Position numbers and translations under genes: made by a program. From Spirogloea muscicola (taxonomy: Eukaryota > Streptophyta > Zygnematophyceae > Spirogloeales > Spirogloeaceae), in NCBI GenBank assembly GCA_009602725.1, contig WELB01000036.1, positions 346,606 to 367,263 of the forward strand: DNA of 20,658 nt, written 5' to 3'. A model generated the notes under the pieces. It saw only the letters and a list, made by a program, of their open reading frames with translations. It did no database searches and was not told the DNA's origin. Shown piece after piece: positions 1 to 9,100 of the stretch. How positions within the stretch are numbered: the stretch's first letter is position 1; every line of letters begins with the position of its first letter.

Positions 1-81
1 GGCGCGCCGGCGCCGGGGAGGCGCGCCGCCGGACATCGCGGCGCAAGGCCCGGCGCCAAGGCCGCGGCGGCGGCTCCCTGG

Positions 82-107
82 GATAGGGGTTTACGAAAAC
101 CCCTATC
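82..107. repeat. Perfect 11-bp inverted repeat with 4-nt loop
   Basis: The arms at 82-92 (GATAGGGGTTT) and 97-107 (AAACCCCTATC) are exactly complementary and are separated by ACGA. The arm is A/T-containing inside an otherwise very GC-rich stretch. It lies about 500 bases upstream of the zinc-finger start. It could be a factor-binding palindrome, a hairpin in a transcript entering from the left, or the end of a small mobile element. The sequence does not decide between these. Confidence 0.8.
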
Positions 108-540
108 AATTGGTTTTGGGGGAGAGGCCCGATGATGGACTTCAGTTAATGCATTCAGTTAAGTCATTAGAATCCGTGGACGAATCGGGCCCCCAGGATG
201 ACCAGTCCAGGGCCCACACGACCAGTGTAAGTGGGCCAATTTATGCGGCGCTTAGGCCCTTAACTCCCAGCAGATAGACAAGCTCGGTAATGCGCCCGGC
301 AAGCCCTTCCCAAAACCCCAACCCCGACCCTGAGCCCGTGTCGCCCGCCGCCGCCCGCGCAAGGCGCCGCGAGTCGCGCCGCAGCTCGCGGAGCCAGCCC
401 TTCTTCTTGGCGCCCCACTCGGCCGAGCCGGGCAGCCAGCCAGCTCCCGTCTCCGCTGCCGGGGCGGCGTGAGCCGCACGTCCAGCGGGGCTGCGGAAAG
501 GATCGCTACCACAGGCGCCGTGGACGAGGTGGCAGTACTG

Positions 541-561
541 GCGGCGGCGGCGGCGGCGGCG
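541..561 (+). repeat. (GCG)7 trinucleotide repeat
   Basis: Seven uninterrupted GCG units lie about 50 bases upstream of the zinc-finger start codon, probably in its 5' UTR or core promoter. Such runs are common in GC-rich algal leader regions and are prone to length change. Confidence 0.9.
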
Positions 562-612
562 GGGGGTCGACGGCCATGTACCGTGAGCCGACGTGCTGAG
601 AGGTTCTGAGCC

Positions 613-1806
613 ATGGGGCGGTGCCCGAACAACCGAGCAGGCGGCCAGAAACGCAAGTTCTCGCACAAGAGCGCTCGCCGCACGAAGTTCCTGCGCAAAG
701 ATATCCTCCCCAGTCAGGGCTTTTTCTCCTCGGATCTCAGGGCCCGCTTTAGTACATCAGATTTACCAATGGCTTTGACCTAGCTTCTTGCTAGCGAGGG
801 GCCAGCGACGGCCCAGGCAGCAGCACTCTAGTGCCTCTAGAGGGATGCAGGCTGCCTTGCTTGGCAGCCCAGCATCTCACTGAAGGTGGACTGAAGCTGC
901 GGCGCTGGGCCCTCCTTGACTTGCGCTGCCGCTTACGTGAGGACGTCATCTATGACGAGCTCAAGGCTGCCGCAAAGAGCGGCGGTGCTGTGGAGGAGAA
1001 GCTTTTCGATGAGGACCTGCCGGGCCTGGGCCGGTTCTATTGCCTCCACTGCGAGTGAGCTCCCGTCCTCGCTGGCCCTCCTTCTTGCGATAACGCACCT
1101 GAAGGGTCATCAGATAGTTTCAGAAGCAGCCTCTTGCATTTATGTCTTACAAGCATGGAATGAGACCATGCTTTTGCTGCAGTAATGGCACACCGGCTGG
1201 CACTTGCTACAAGCTGCAAATGCAATTACCATGTCTAGAGATTTAAAGCCAGTTAGGCTCCCACTCAGATCCTTCTTCTCTGAAGCAGCAAAAGCAGCCA
1301 GTATTGGACTGTGCTGTATCACCTGGGCTCCTACTTGCAGTCCTATATGTAGACTTTGATACAGTCATGGCCTGTGCAGCCGGCACTTTGACAAGGAAAC
1401 GACTCTGCAAGAACACGTCAAGACGAAGCTGCACAAGAAAAAGTTAGTCCATTTCACTAACCTGCTTCTCTTCAAGTTGATCAATATGCTATATTTGGCA
1501 ATTGATCCTGCTCTCCCTTGATGGTCAGCATTGTAGGCTGCAAACATAGAACGTGTTCATCATCAAATGTAGAGGACAAGGGCGGCTGCAGAGTGGCCAC
1601 CTGGACGTACTGACCACTTGAAGACAGTACTTGCTCAGATTCTGCCATGCTCAGCAGCAACCTGCTTCATTTGTGGCAGGGTGAAGGTGATGAAGGGGCC
1701 CAAGCCACACTCGCAACTTGATGCAGATGCGGCAGGTGGTATGGGCCCCCCAGATAATGGACCAAGGTTGCGAGCCGAGGCAATCCCTGTCACAATGGCC
1801 TCCTGA
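613..1806 (+). CDS. ZNF593/BUD20-like: Bud20/ZNF593-like C2H2 zinc-finger protein (pre-60S ribosome factor)
   Basis: Four exons: 613-700, 937-1054, 1380-1442, 1680-1806 (131 residues, stop TGA). The start codon sits in GAGCCATGG, a good eukaryotic context. The N-terminus is strongly basic (MGRCP, then QKRKFSHKSARRTKF). Next comes an acidic stretch ending in FDEDLPGLGRFY, then one zinc finger of the form C-x2-C-x12-H-x5-H (CLHCD...EHVKTKLH). The tail contains KPHSQLDADAAGGMG-PPDNGP. This order and length match the plant and animal ZNF593/Bud20 family (JAZ-type finger), whose yeast member travels with the pre-60S ribosomal subunit and helps its nuclear export. Phases at the three introns fit exactly (1, 2, 2). 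Introns 2 and 3 are ordinary GT-AG (GTGAGC...GCAG; GTTAGT...GCAG). Intron 1 is AT-AC and is described separately. The gene converges on the minus-strand gene that ends at 2470. Identity rests on motif recognition, not a search. Confidence 0.9.
701..936 (+). other. Candidate U12-type AT-AC intron in the zinc-finger gene
   Basis: The 236-base intron starts ATATCCTCCC right after AAAG and ends GCTTAC. The U12 5' consensus is ATATCCTT, so seven of the first eight bases match. CTCCTTGAC at 912-920 closely resembles the U12 branch-site consensus TTCCTTRAC, and its presumed branch A (919) is 17 bases from the AC end, within the usual short distance. No GT donor is usable near 700. Joining 700 to 937 gives K-G-E-D-V-I-Y-D-E-L, as in plant homologues (KGDDAVYDEL-like). 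The nearest AG (940-941) as acceptor would break the frame. Confidence 0.85.
912..920 (+). promoter_or_regulatory. Putative U12 branch-point element
   Basis: CTCCTTGAC close to the AC splice acceptor matches the branch-site motif recognised by U12 snRNA. U2-type branch sites are far more degenerate, so this match supports minor-spliceosome removal of the intron. Confidence 0.75.
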
Positions 1807-2469
1807 CGATCAGTTGCTTTGCACCCATAGCTAGCTGTGTGTTGAGTCCCGCTGGCCATTGTAGTCACTAATACTGCAAGGCTGTGTGTTGAAGTCGTAC
1901 ACCTGTACAGTGACATTTATGCACAAAGGGTCCACACGGTCTTGCACTGGTCACAGACATTGCCTTAGATTGTCAGGCAGTCCATTGCATTCTGCATCCA
2001 CAGGGCTTCAAGCTTTCTTATGTGTAATAGGTGTCCAGTTTCAGGCCCAGCTATTGCACCCTCTGCGAGCCTTTTGCATCTCATGCTGCTACGAGTCATT
2101 GTGTAGTGACCACGTCAACGGTCATCGTGACTGCATTGCCGACTAGGCAATAACGTGCTACAGTCTTTGATGATTGCACCACTGCAAAGACTGCAGGGCG
2201 CCTTAATGGGAGCCTTCAGAGGGAATACTGCTGCTAAAGGACATCTTGACATTTGACTGATTGAGATTCCTACCAAGAATGAATCCTGCTAATGCCATCC
2301 CAAAGAATGAATTGAATAAATACATCTACAATCTACTACTCCTAGCCAGACCTAGAAGGTGGCGAGACATTGTGACACCTCGGAGTACTGACAGAGGAAA
2401 TTAAGCCCCTACCAGAGATGTGACCTTCAGTGTGCATAAAAGAGGAGCCAGCCACAGTCATGGATGATG
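1807..2469. other. Intergenic region between convergent genes
   Basis: This holds the 3' regions of the zinc-finger gene (+) and the GT23-like gene (-). An AATAAA lies at 2315-2320 on + and a TGTAA (the common chlorophyte polyadenylation signal) near 2022. No coding sequence, RNA gene or mobile element is recognised. Confidence 0.5.
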
Positions 2470-5400
2470 TCAAAAGACAGGTCGTTCGAGCAAAGGTGGG
2501 GGCAGTAACGTGGAGATCACCCAGTGCCTATCTCCATTCACGCTGAGATACCCATTAAGCATCTTGCCACCTGTGCACCTCAGGCCATCAATAAGATAAC
2601 ACCAGCCAGAGCCAAGAGCACCCGCGAAGTAGTCGGCCTCGGCGGCCATGAAAAGATTGACAAAGGCATTTTCGCTGCTCTTGCGCGTCCCCAGGCTTCG
2701 TTCGTATGATGGCATGCTCTCGTTGCCCACTTGACGCTGTACATTTGTGTACATCCAATTCCAACCTGGGTAGCGTTGCGCCTGATCGATAACCTGCAAA
2801 TATGTAGTGTATTTGGCTTGTTACGAGCAATGTCCTCCTGACCTATCTGCTCAAGTCCCCCATCTTCGCAGCCCCCATCTTCGCAGCACAACAACACCCC
2901 CCTGATAAATACCCGTATAGCCTGCTCACCTCTTGCATCTCGCTGCTTAACCAAACGCGATAGGCAGAAGGGGCATGACGGCGGACGCGCTCCGCAAGGT
3001 TCATATACTCGTTGAAGCCAGCCATGCGCATCTCCTGAGCCTTGTCCCCCATTCTGACATGTAAGCTCAGCAATGGGCGCGGCACCCATGGACTCCCATA
3101 TCTCTCCCAGACTTCTGTTTCCAGTTCGCCTGCAGATGACATAGCTGACTACAAATGTGAAGGGCAACATCACTGCTGATGACCATTATCGATTGCAGCA
3201 CTCTACACTGTAATAAACTTCCTCCCAGCATGGCAGAGAAGGACAAGTATAGAGGGGTGAACTAGCTGACATAGCCTGGTGACCCACAAGTACGAGTATT
3301 GAAGAGCAGCTCTTACCTTTAAATGGTAACCCCAACAGTTGTTTATTGTCAGAGAGGATGGTCTTCTTACGATGCTCCTCTGCAAGCTGTGCAACTACAG
3401 TCTGCTCAGCGGCCAGCTGTCCAAATGCTTCATGTCTGGCACCATTCAAGAGGCGGCAGACATACTCCGTCTTGTACCGCAGAAGATACCGCCACGCCTG
3501 AGCTCTCCACCATCGATATTTGTCGCGCCTGTACTCAGGGGAGGTCATAAGATTTCTGCAGGTAACAAAATAAGGACCAGACTGCACAAAGAGGATGTAA
3601 CTGGTGAGGGTCTTCAAAATAGGCATGCTGCTGCTTCTTAGGCAGACATTCTTGGAATAAGTTTGAAGATCAGGTATCTGGCATACCCTCCCGTCTGTCG
3701 AACAAGCTTTGTATCAGCTTCCACCATTGGAGTATGCTGCATCCGTTCCCACGGCTCCCCCCAAATGGATGGAATCTCTGGATACCAAAACTCCATGGCA
3801 CCATGATTTTCACGTCGGTCGATAAGTCTTGTCCTGATATTGCGGATGTCCTTTATAAGCTCGGCCATCCGACTGCAACCACAACAATGTATGCTCAGAT
3901 ATGACAGGTATCACTGGCTAGTTGGCAAACATCCTCTGATTCATCACCTTCAGATGCACACCTACATGCCAGTGGCCGTGATGGGTAACTGTCCCACAAA
4001 ATACTTGCCTTCTACACTCCTGAGAAGTCTCTGGTGCAGCATAGCATGACCACTTGCCCCGATGACCTCCCTGGCAACCATCATGGTCTGCACGATCGAA
4101 GTTCTCGATCACCAAAATGCGCCCTGAAGTCATTGCTATGGCCAGTGCTCCTGCCATGGTTGCCAACTGAGCTCCGAGGCCGTGCTTTCCACTTGGCGTG
4201 AATTTGACGTACAAGAACCTGAAAGGACGGCCCAGGTCATGCATTGCTGAGCAGATTAAGTGAAGAAAATCTTCAAGTCGCCTGCTCATCAGAGACGGGT
4301 GAAACCCCTCGCCACGAAAAGCATCTGAGTGACAAACAGGCACAGGTACAGGCGCAGGCACGAAACAGCTGTATTAACAGGCTGGTGCATTGATGTCTTG
4401 TGTCAGCCATACGTGGAGGTCCTCACTTAATGTCGGGTGCAAAACAGTCACGTGGGTGCTGGTGAAGCCAGATGTCACGCTGTACACGGCGTGTCAGGTA
4501 ATAGTTTTCATTGTCTGCACCTTTCACCCAAGGAGGATATGGCCCCTCCACTAATGGTTCATAGATTGAATTCTCCGGATCGACTGTGCTTCGGCTGCAT
4601 GATCAACATCATAGTAGTCAAGGGCGATACAGAGCTGCAGGTCAACGAGCTACAGGGAAAAGTCACCCGTCCTTCCCGCAAGAGATGTCAGTGAGCAGTT
4701 GCAGGAATGTCAGACTTTGAGGGGAGCTTGAAAGCACAACCAAGTGAGTTGCTGAGGGCAGTGTTTACAGTGCTGTCTCGTTCAGAGATGCCAGGATGGC
4801 TATCCTCGACCAAGGCGGATCAGAGCCATCCTCCATGCGGGAGTCGCCATATGCTGCAACCTTGGTCAACGTGGCAGCTGCGCACTCCTCGAGGTGGGGA
4901 GGGCGAGGGACGCTGCCGGGCACTCGTCGCCTAGTCGCCTTCTTCTGCTCGTCCTGCGAGGGGGACTCGGCTCCTCCGAAGCTCTCCGAGACCTCGACAA
5001 CGTCATCATCCTGCACCTCAGAAGAGCTGGCGACGATATCCTCGTGGTGCACAAGCGGCTTCCACTGCGTCCAGAGGGCGAGCACGCGAGTTGGATGGCC
5101 TCTGCGCTCTGTGCTCTGCCACCGGCTGCCGTCGTCAGCTTCTCCAAGCCGAGCTTCGTCCACAGCAGTGACAGCGGCCGCGCCTTCACGGAGCAGCTCG
5201 GGGCCATCAGGCTGGACAGGACGTGCGGCCTCGGGCCGCCAGCGACGGGCCCGCCGTCAGCAGCCTGGTTCGCGAGCAGGCTCTCGTGGAGGCCCGCCCC
5301 GGGCGCCAGCCGCGCGCCGAGGTCGAAGGCGACGAGGAGCGCCAGCGCCAGGGCGACGCAGGCGGCGGCCACCGCGCAGAGGCGGGCCCCGGAGTGCAGC

Positions 5401-5483
5401 GCGAGCTTGGCGAAGGGCGCCATGCCGTCCGCCGCCGCGCCGAAGAGCGGCGAGCTGCTCCGCGGCGACGTCTGGACGACCAT
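2470..5483 (-). CDS. Type II membrane glycosyltransferase, GT23 (alpha-1,6-fucosyltransferase)-like
   Basis: Supported exons on minus, 5' to 3': first exon from ATG 5483 to about 5165; one or more exons within about 5100-4780 whose borders I cannot fix; then 4594-4427, 4218-4009, 3872-3687, 3555-3317, 3129-2930, 2793-2470 (stop TGA). From 4594 on all phases agree. The N-terminus has a short cytosolic part, then a hydrophobic anchor at residues 35-53 (CAVAAACVALALALLVAF), as in Golgi type II enzymes. Later come EGPYPPWVKG, VQRDIWLHQHP, GLGAQLATMAGALAIA and RILVIENF (nucleotide-sugar side), RWWRAQAWRYLLR, LSLHVRMGDKAQEM and ENAFVNLFMAAEADYFAG. The HVRMGDK segment resembles the HVRRTDK motif of FUT8/NodZ enzymes, which bind GDP-fucose. 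Likely role: fucose transfer to glycans in the Golgi; acceptor unknown. The intron 4008-3873 has a GC donor (AAG/GCAAGT). The 5' end lies opposite that of the dusA-like gene. Family placement is by motif and could instead be another O-fucosyltransferase-fold family. Confidence 0.7.
2857..2886. repeat. 15-bp tandem duplication in an intron
   Basis: CCCCCATCTTCGCAG occurs twice head to tail (2857-2871 and 2872-2886), identical. It sits in the last intron of the GT23-like gene. Read on minus each unit begins CTGCGAAG, so it is not an extra acceptor. Probably a recent slippage event. Confidence 0.9.
4337..4360. repeat. Four-unit CAGGYR hexanucleotide repeat
   Basis: Four consecutive 6-base units (CAGGCA, CAGGTA, CAGGCG, CAGGCA) lie in the intron of the GT23-like gene between 4426 and 4219. 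On minus it reads as (TGCCTG)-like pyrimidine-rich sequence. Confidence 0.8.
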
Positions 5484-5606
5484 GTCACCTCGCGCCGCCG
5501 CCGGACTCCCTGCTAGCCAAGGAGCAGGCGCCGGCAGAAGGGGGGCGGCAGTTGTACCTTGCGGTGCAACGAAAGCTTCTCCACTGCGAAAGCGGCTGGT
5601 GGTATT

Positions 5607-5642
5607 TAACGGGCTCTTCCAAAAGCTAACGGGCTCTTCCAA
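5607..5642. repeat. Direct repeat TAACGGGCTCTTCCAA x2
   Basis: Two identical 16-base copies (5607-5622 and 5627-5642) repeat every 20 bases, about 125 bases upstream of the minus-strand start codon. Read on minus the core is TTGGAAGAGCCCGTTA. It could be a duplicated factor-binding site or a chance duplication. Confidence 0.85.
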
Positions 5643-5923
5643 GGCCGTGACAAGAGTGAAGTAGGATGATCGTGTCCCCCTTAGCCAGCTCACTACCCAG
5701 TTAACAACACATTTGTAAGGCTGGAATTGGCCTCCTTTTCAATTTCATGCGCACTGCGCGCCTTCTCACTCTAAGTAGGAAGGTCCAGCTCAAAGCACGT
5801 AGGGATGCCAAAGAGAGAGTGCCGTTGGGCCACCCCCCCCCCGAGAGCGGAGTTCAGGCGTCGGGGCAACGGCGGACGGCACGTCGCGGGAGCCAGCGCT
5901 CTGGTACCACTATTGGCGCTTAC

Positions 5924-5962
5924 CACCATCAAGGAAGCGCTCCCCACCGTTAAGGAAGCCCT
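5924..5962. repeat. Imperfect 18-base direct repeat
   Basis: Copies at 5924-5941 and 5945-5962 agree at 15 of 18 positions with a 21-base period (CACCATCAAGGAAGCGCT and CACCGTTAAGGAAGCCCT). The second copy ends next to the N at 5964, where the assembly is uncertain. Confidence 0.7.
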
Positions 5963-6115
5963 GNGCCGGCGCCGCCGCCGCGCCGCCGTCGGACGCGGCG
6001 CCGCTCCGTCGCGCTGCCTGCACTGCGGCGTCCAAGGCAGGGCGCCAGCGCCTGGCCGGCCATTCCCTCGCCTCTGCCAGCCGCAGCGGCGGCCATGTGA
6101 AGGCCCTCGAGGACC

Positions 6116-9100
6116 ATGCCGGCGTCACAGGGAGGCGCCGCGTTGACGTCCGCCGTTTGGATCCGGCCGCACGGCGACGCTGGCGACTCCCGCGGCCGAG
6201 CCCGCACCTTAGCCATCGGCCGCCGACGAGCTTCTCGTGACCGCCGCCTGACCTGTGGCTCGGTCATGCCACCGCGCCTGCCGCTTGCTGGCGTTATCGC
6301 GGCTCCCGGATGCTGGACTGAGCTTGGAAGGAGCTTTCGGTCAGCGGCCCTCGGCTTCCTGCGAGGCGCAAGGCGGGCCGCCACGATTGCCAGCAGTCAA
6401 TCCATTGCACTGCCGACTGGCCAGAACTCGTTGCCAAGCGCAGCCTTTGCTGCTCCTGGGAGTTGTGAGGCAGAGCCAAAGGCCGGCTCGCGCAGCAGCC
6501 TGCGGGTCCACCTCCCGCCTCGCTTGAGGTACGCAACCCTAACTAGCCGCGGATAACCTTGCAGGATTTAGGCTTAGGTTTTAGATTTAATGCCCCGGAG
6601 AGTGGAGCTCAGGGTTCACAGTAGCAGCTGAGATCAGACCATGAATCCTGAGCAACACAGGTCACGGTGTTCGTGGGCGCACGGCTGATGAAGAGCTTGC
6701 GAGTATTGTCCGTACCATCTGTGGTGCCGGCAGTACTGCCGGTGCACTGCTGACAGATGCACAACAGAAGCCTTGCAGGCATTTGCCCAAAATAATCACG
6801 CTTGCAGTTTGCCTACAGTCTCCTTGTCATCTAGCTTGTACGGCAGGGACGTCCTTGTGCTCTGTAGGCACTCCCGAATCGCGTAGTTGACAATGCAGGT
6901 CACAGAGATAGTGGAGAAGTTTTGTGAGTGACGCCTAGAGAAAGGATGCCATATGTAAATATGACCTCAAGTGATATGGCTACAGCCTCTCAGATAAAGG
7001 TCGGCTTTAGCTTTACAAACCATAAGCTGTGGTCTGGCAGCTCAGTGCCTGTGTCTCATGTCACGAGTGACTGCATCCGGACATGATAGCCCCGTAGGTT
7101 TTTGGTTAGACATGCACTGACTTGTCGTCCCGCCACTGGTGGCAGTGTGGCTCCAATGATGGACTGGACAGACGTTCATTACCGGCAACTGGCTCGCTTG
7201 ATCTCAAAACAGACATGGCTGTACACCGAGATGGTTGTGGACAACACCCTGACACACATTGAGGAGCAAAAGCGTCTAGTAAGTCTACCACCTGCATGGC
7301 TACTGCCCGCAGTTGAGATTCCTGATATTGGGTCAAAGGCCCTAGTTTCTACTTCACCCTAGCTAGCTTCACACGCCACTCCCAAAGGCATGAGAAACAT
7401 TTGGCTTTTGTTGCATCCAAAGAATGCAAGAGATTTCCAGATGGAACACATCTTCAATCTCTCTAATTGCTGTAATGAAGCCCTGTCAATTGGATACAGG
7501 ATAAGTTTCTGGCGTTTCCGGCTATGCAAAGACCAATTGTTTTGCAGCTGGGAGGCAGCAATCCAGCAACTCTAGCCAAGGCTACAAAGATTGCAGACGC
7601 TTATGACTACAATGAAATCAACCTCAAGTGAGACATACGTCAGACCTATACTACCTGCACTGCTTCTGTGAGTCCCCTGGCTTTTGCTGCAAATAGACAT
7701 GTGACCAGTGCAGCTGTGATTATCAATCTGTAGTGGGGACGTGTACAGTAGGCATCACCATCATTTGTGATGTCAAGCAGCCTATAGGAGATTCAATCAT
7801 GAGTTGCATAACATGTTCAATTACATGGACCTCCACACTTTCAGACCTAGTCGCATGTTCACATGTTTGAGGTAGCTCCTATATTGAACAAAATTGACCT
7901 CAATGCCTGTTCCTATGCATGTGCGTGTGCCAGTTGCGGATGCCCCAGTGACAAGGTGGCTGGGAAGGGCTGCTTTGGTGCAAGACTCATGCTCCAACCT
8001 GAGGTGTGCTGGCTGACCTCTGTAGTTGCTGTTGCCAACACAAAATTGGAGGAGAGTATGTTGTTGTATCTGAAACACGAGGTATGTTCTAGCCTGCAAG
8101 CAGGTGTAGGTGCTAAAGCAGCTGGCTGCACGTGTCATGATATGAATGGCAGAGGAATGTCTGCTTTGGGAAGTTTCATTCCTCTCTTATGTTGCAGGTT
8201 GTTGCTGAAGCTGTGTCAAGCATAGCTAGCTCATGCAGAGCACCTGTGACAGTGAAGTGTCGAATTGGTGTGGACGATCATGACTCGTACGAGGACTTGT
8301 GTGAGTGGCAATGTGTCCTCATGTCACAGCAAGTGGACGGACGCCTTTCCTTGCACCTCTCTTTGTAGTATTTGACTCTCCCCTGCAATTGCAATCTTGC
8401 AGCATGCAAACCTTCTATGTGTCACTGCCTCCGTGGTTTACTTGAGCAAACCCATTTGGCAGTTCAGCAACTGGCAAACCGAGCGACAGAAGAGAGAGCG
8501 CATGTCCAGACAACACCTGCCAGCTTCGTGCATAACACGTCTTTCCAGAAAGTTTTAAAGCTTTGCTTATCAAGATGTTATTTGTCTATACAGGCCAATT
8601 TGTGCACACAGTTTCCTGCCAATCGCCTGTGCATCATTTCATCATTCATGCACGAAAAGCACATCTGAAAGGCTTGAGTCCAGCAGAGAATCGCACTATA
8701 CCACCTTTGAAGTGAGATCTGCGGGCAATCTTCTCTTCCTGCTCAGTTTCTTCTTGTGTTCATATGCTTAGCCAGCAATTGATTAGATGAGTATCATGTT
8801 AGCTGTTAGCACTGTTGTGTTGATACTGCCCACTAGGGTGTTGCTACGCAGAGGTGATTACATATAAGTCAGGCTTCGTGTAACTCCTTACTGTGATCTG
8901 TTCTTGGTAGGCACGAGTATGTCTTTGCTTTGCTTCGCGATTTTTCTCATCTAAAATTTAGTCTAAATGGTGGGATCACCAGTTTGCAGCAGGCAAGTAG
9001 TTTACTTCTTCTGATTGTGGTCACCATACTTCTCAACTGAAACGATACGCATGATCACAACATGTTCTCTGCTGGCGGCTCTTTTCGCAACTCCGGTAGC

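Larger units (their letters stand above)
1..612. other. GC-rich 5' region upstream of the zinc-finger gene
   Basis: No gene is securely recognised here. The first 80 bases are almost pure G+C. A perfect 11-bp inverted repeat lies at 82-107 and a (GCG)7 run at 541-561. The region up to 612 must contain the promoter and 5' UTR of the zinc-finger gene. On the minus strand a 141-codon frame (241-666) overlaps it; its last 75 or so residues look moderately protein-like (Trp, Leu, Arg and Gly mixed, ending at a TAA at 241-243), but its only Met lies inside the antisense of the zinc-finger first exon. It could be an exon of a divergent gene or a GC-rich accident. Confidence 0.5.
5484..6115. promoter_or_regulatory. 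Divergent promoter region between the GT23-like and dusA-like genes
   Basis: About 630 bases separate the two opposing start codons, so both promoters and 5' UTRs must lie here. Visible features are a 16-base direct repeat with 20-base spacing (5607-5642), a C10 run (5833-5842), an imperfect 18-base repeat (5924-5962), a single N at 5964 and very high GC from about 5960 on. No TATA box or coding sequence is convincing. Confidence 0.55.

Noticed and set aside
82-107. Intrinsic transcription terminator
   Set aside because: The window is eukaryotic nuclear DNA and the hairpin has no U-tract, so a bacterial-type terminator is not a sensible reading.
937-941. Ordinary AG acceptor (GTGAG/GACGTC) for the first zinc-finger intron
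   Set aside because: It leaves the wrong phase after exon 1 (613-700), and exon 1 has no GT donor at the required place. The AC border at 936 is the only one in frame.
4796-5664. Plus-strand open frames of 256 and 277 codons
   Set aside because: They are antisense to the GC-rich 5' exons of the minus-strand GT23-like gene, have the low-complexity Arg/Ala/Pro composition of shadow frames, and carry no motif.
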